Of a DNA stretch of 9,350 nucleotides, positions 8,228 through 9,350 are shown piece by piece. The position numbers and the translations under genes were made by a program. This DNA is from Oceanicaulis sp. (GTDB taxonomy: Bacteria; Pseudomonadota; Alphaproteobacteria; Caulobacterales; Maricaulaceae), in NCBI GenBank assembly GCA_007571185.1, contig RKRX01000071.1, forward strand, positions 1 to 9,350. The letters run 5' to 3'. Under the pieces are notes generated by a model. The model was not told the DNA's origin and did no database searches. It was given only the letters and a program-made list of their open reading frames with translations. Every line of letters starts with the position of its first letter. Position 1 is the first letter of the stretch.

Positions 8228-9350
8228 CCCTACGTCGGAACTTTACTGTTATTCTGTTCAATATTTATTCTCACTTCTTGCAATGGAGGTGAGAACAGTA
8301 CTGAGAATAACCTGGAAGAACGTGCGGTGGAACAAACGCAAGACTTGGGAGAGCAAAGAGAACCTTCCAGGCGCGGCAGACGGTCGGGTCGCCGCGAGGC
8401 GGATGCGTTGGCGCAGGAGTTTGTTGGCGTTCTCACGTCAGACGGGTTACGATCCGGGCTCTTCCCCATCAAGGTGACGGGCGTTTCAACGGCCCCGATT
8501 GTGGAGGCTGCGGATGCGTTTATTGGCTTGTTCGACGATGGCCGGCAGAAGGAGCTTCTTTTTGAAATCGACGATCAGGAATGGCGAAAATGGTCCAACG
8601 TCGATAATGGTATTTATGAACGTCAAGGTATTAGCCTGAAAGAGATGAACGCCACACAGCGCGCAAGCGCGATGAGTCTGTTGCGTGTTTCGCTGAGTGC
8701 AAAAGGTCTCACCCAGGTTCAAGATATTATCAAGACTGAAAAGACGCTCAGTGAGCTGAATGACAATACAGCGAAATTTGATGATGAACTTTATTTCTTC
8801 ACCATCATGGGGGCGCCTTCGAGGGTTGACCCGTGGGGCTGGCAATTCGAAGGGCATCATCTTGTTATCAACTATTTTGTGCTCGGCGATCAGGTGGTCA
8901 TGTCACCCGTCTTTATGGGGGGAGAGCCTGTTGTAACCGAGACGGGCGTATACGCCGGCAATGTTATCCTCCAGCCTGAACAAAATCTCGGTCTGGAGCT
9001 TATGCGGATGCTGGATCCGGATCAACGGGCGAGTGCAAGCATGGGCGTCGATAAAACTGGAACTGACATACAAGCGGGGGCCCTTCGCGACAATCTGGTG
9101 ATTGATTATACGGGCCTGCAGGCGAAGGCCATGAACGAGGCCCAACGCGTCAAACTGGTTGCACTCATCAGCCTTTATGTCAACAATTTGAGAAATCCTC
9201 ACGCGGTGATCAAACTTGATGAGGTGATGTCTCACCTCGATGACACATGGTTTGCATGGAAAGGCGGGGTGGGTGATGATGATGTTTTTTATTATCGGAT
9301 CCATAGCCCGGTGATTCTCATCGAGTTTGACCATCAGGGCCCCGTTGGCG
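8225..9350 (+). CDS. DUF3500 family predicted lipoprotein (partial, 3' end missing)
   Basis: The function of this family is unknown. The frame is open from ATG 8225 to the right edge (375 codons seen). Residues 7-18 are hydrophobic and lead to a lipobox-like LTSC with Cys19, suggesting export and lipidation, although the n-region (MPYVGT) has no Lys or Arg. An acidic, Gln-rich linker (22-47) is followed by the Arg-rich EPSRRGRRSGRRE (46-58). The domain proper carries DDELYFFTIMGAPS (186-199), DPWGWQFEGHHLVINYFV (202-219), GDQVVMSPVFMGGEPV (221-236) and FYYRIHSPVILIEFDHQ (355-371). From memory, these match the DUF3500 signatures (WGW-x(3)-GHHL near the middle; YYRI...IEF near the C-terminus), so perhaps 20-40 residues are missing. 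Sampled lines have lower G+C than the dcw genes. Nothing in the sequence ties it to division beyond position. Confidence 0.75.
   Translation, partial: MPYVGTLLLFCSIFILTSCNGGENSTENNLEERAVEQTQDLGEQREPSRRGRRSGRREADALAQEFVGVLTSDGLRSGLFPIKVTGVSTAPIVEAADAFIGLFDDGRQKELLFEIDDQEWRKWSNVDNGIYERQGISLKEMNATQRASAMSLLRVSLSAKGLTQVQDIIKTEKTLSELNDNTAKFDDELYFFTIMGAPSRVDPWGWQFEGHHLVINYFVLGDQVVMSPVFMGGEPVVTETGVYAGNVILQPEQNLGLELMRMLDPDQRASASMGVDKTGTDIQAGALRDNLVIDYTGLQAKAMNEAQRVKLVALISLYVNNLRNPHAVIKLDEVMSHLDDTWFAWKGGVGDDDVFYYRIHSPVILIEFDHQGPVG

Noticed and set aside
8070..8477. Open frame of 135 codons starting in the spacer on the + strand
   Set aside because: It has no good ribosome binding site, its protein looks like no family and is rich in Trp and Arg as expected of an off-frame reading, and more than half of it overlaps the better supported lipoprotein gene.
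8486..9334. Two antisense open frames (124 and 143 codons) opposite the lipoprotein gene
   Set aside because: The + strand frame through the same region carries consistent DUF3500 motifs from start to edge, so these are shadows.

Overview
The window is part of a division and cell wall (dcw) cluster from an alphaproteobacterium. Gene order and protein character point to the Caulobacterales/Maricaulales/Hyphomonadaceae side of the class: FtsQ has a long basic N-terminus and an alphaproteobacterial POTRA region, FtsA ends in a Trp-rich amphipathic helix, and MurC, MurB and Ddl carry typical alphaproteobacterial motif variants. This placement is an inference from remembered family features, not from a search. 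All recognised genes lie on the + strand.

Layout. Positions 2-244 are the 3' end of mraY (lipid I synthase). Then come ftsW (254-1387), murG (1384-2481), murC (2481-3890), murB (3887-4810), ddl (4807-5766), ftsQ (start chosen at GTG 5709, to 6611) and ftsA (6623-7939). Genes from mraY to ftsA are separated by at most 11 nt or overlap by 1 to 58 nt, so they probably form one translationally coupled transcription unit whose promoter lies upstream of the window. A 285-bp intergenic region (7940-8224) follows. The last gene starts at ATG 8225 and runs off the right edge. It encodes a predicted lipoprotein of the DUF3500 family (function unknown) and is somewhat poorer in G+C than the cluster.

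Function. MraY makes lipid I, MurG converts it to lipid II, and FtsW polymerises lipid II at the septum. MurB, MurC and Ddl supply cytoplasmic precursors (UDP-MurNAc, UDP-MurNAc-L-Ala and D-Ala-D-Ala). FtsQ and FtsA are the periplasmic scaffold and the membrane-tethered actin-like component of the divisome.

Points worth a second look. The usual murD between mraY and ftsW is absent, and there is only a 9-nt gap. ftsZ, which normally follows ftsA, is replaced by an intergenic region and the DUF3500 lipoprotein gene. ddl and ftsQ overlap by an unusually long 58 nt. FtsA has a variant nucleotide-binding motif. I found no mobile element, CRISPR array, RNA gene or convincing new multigene system; most of the window is conserved housekeeping sequence.
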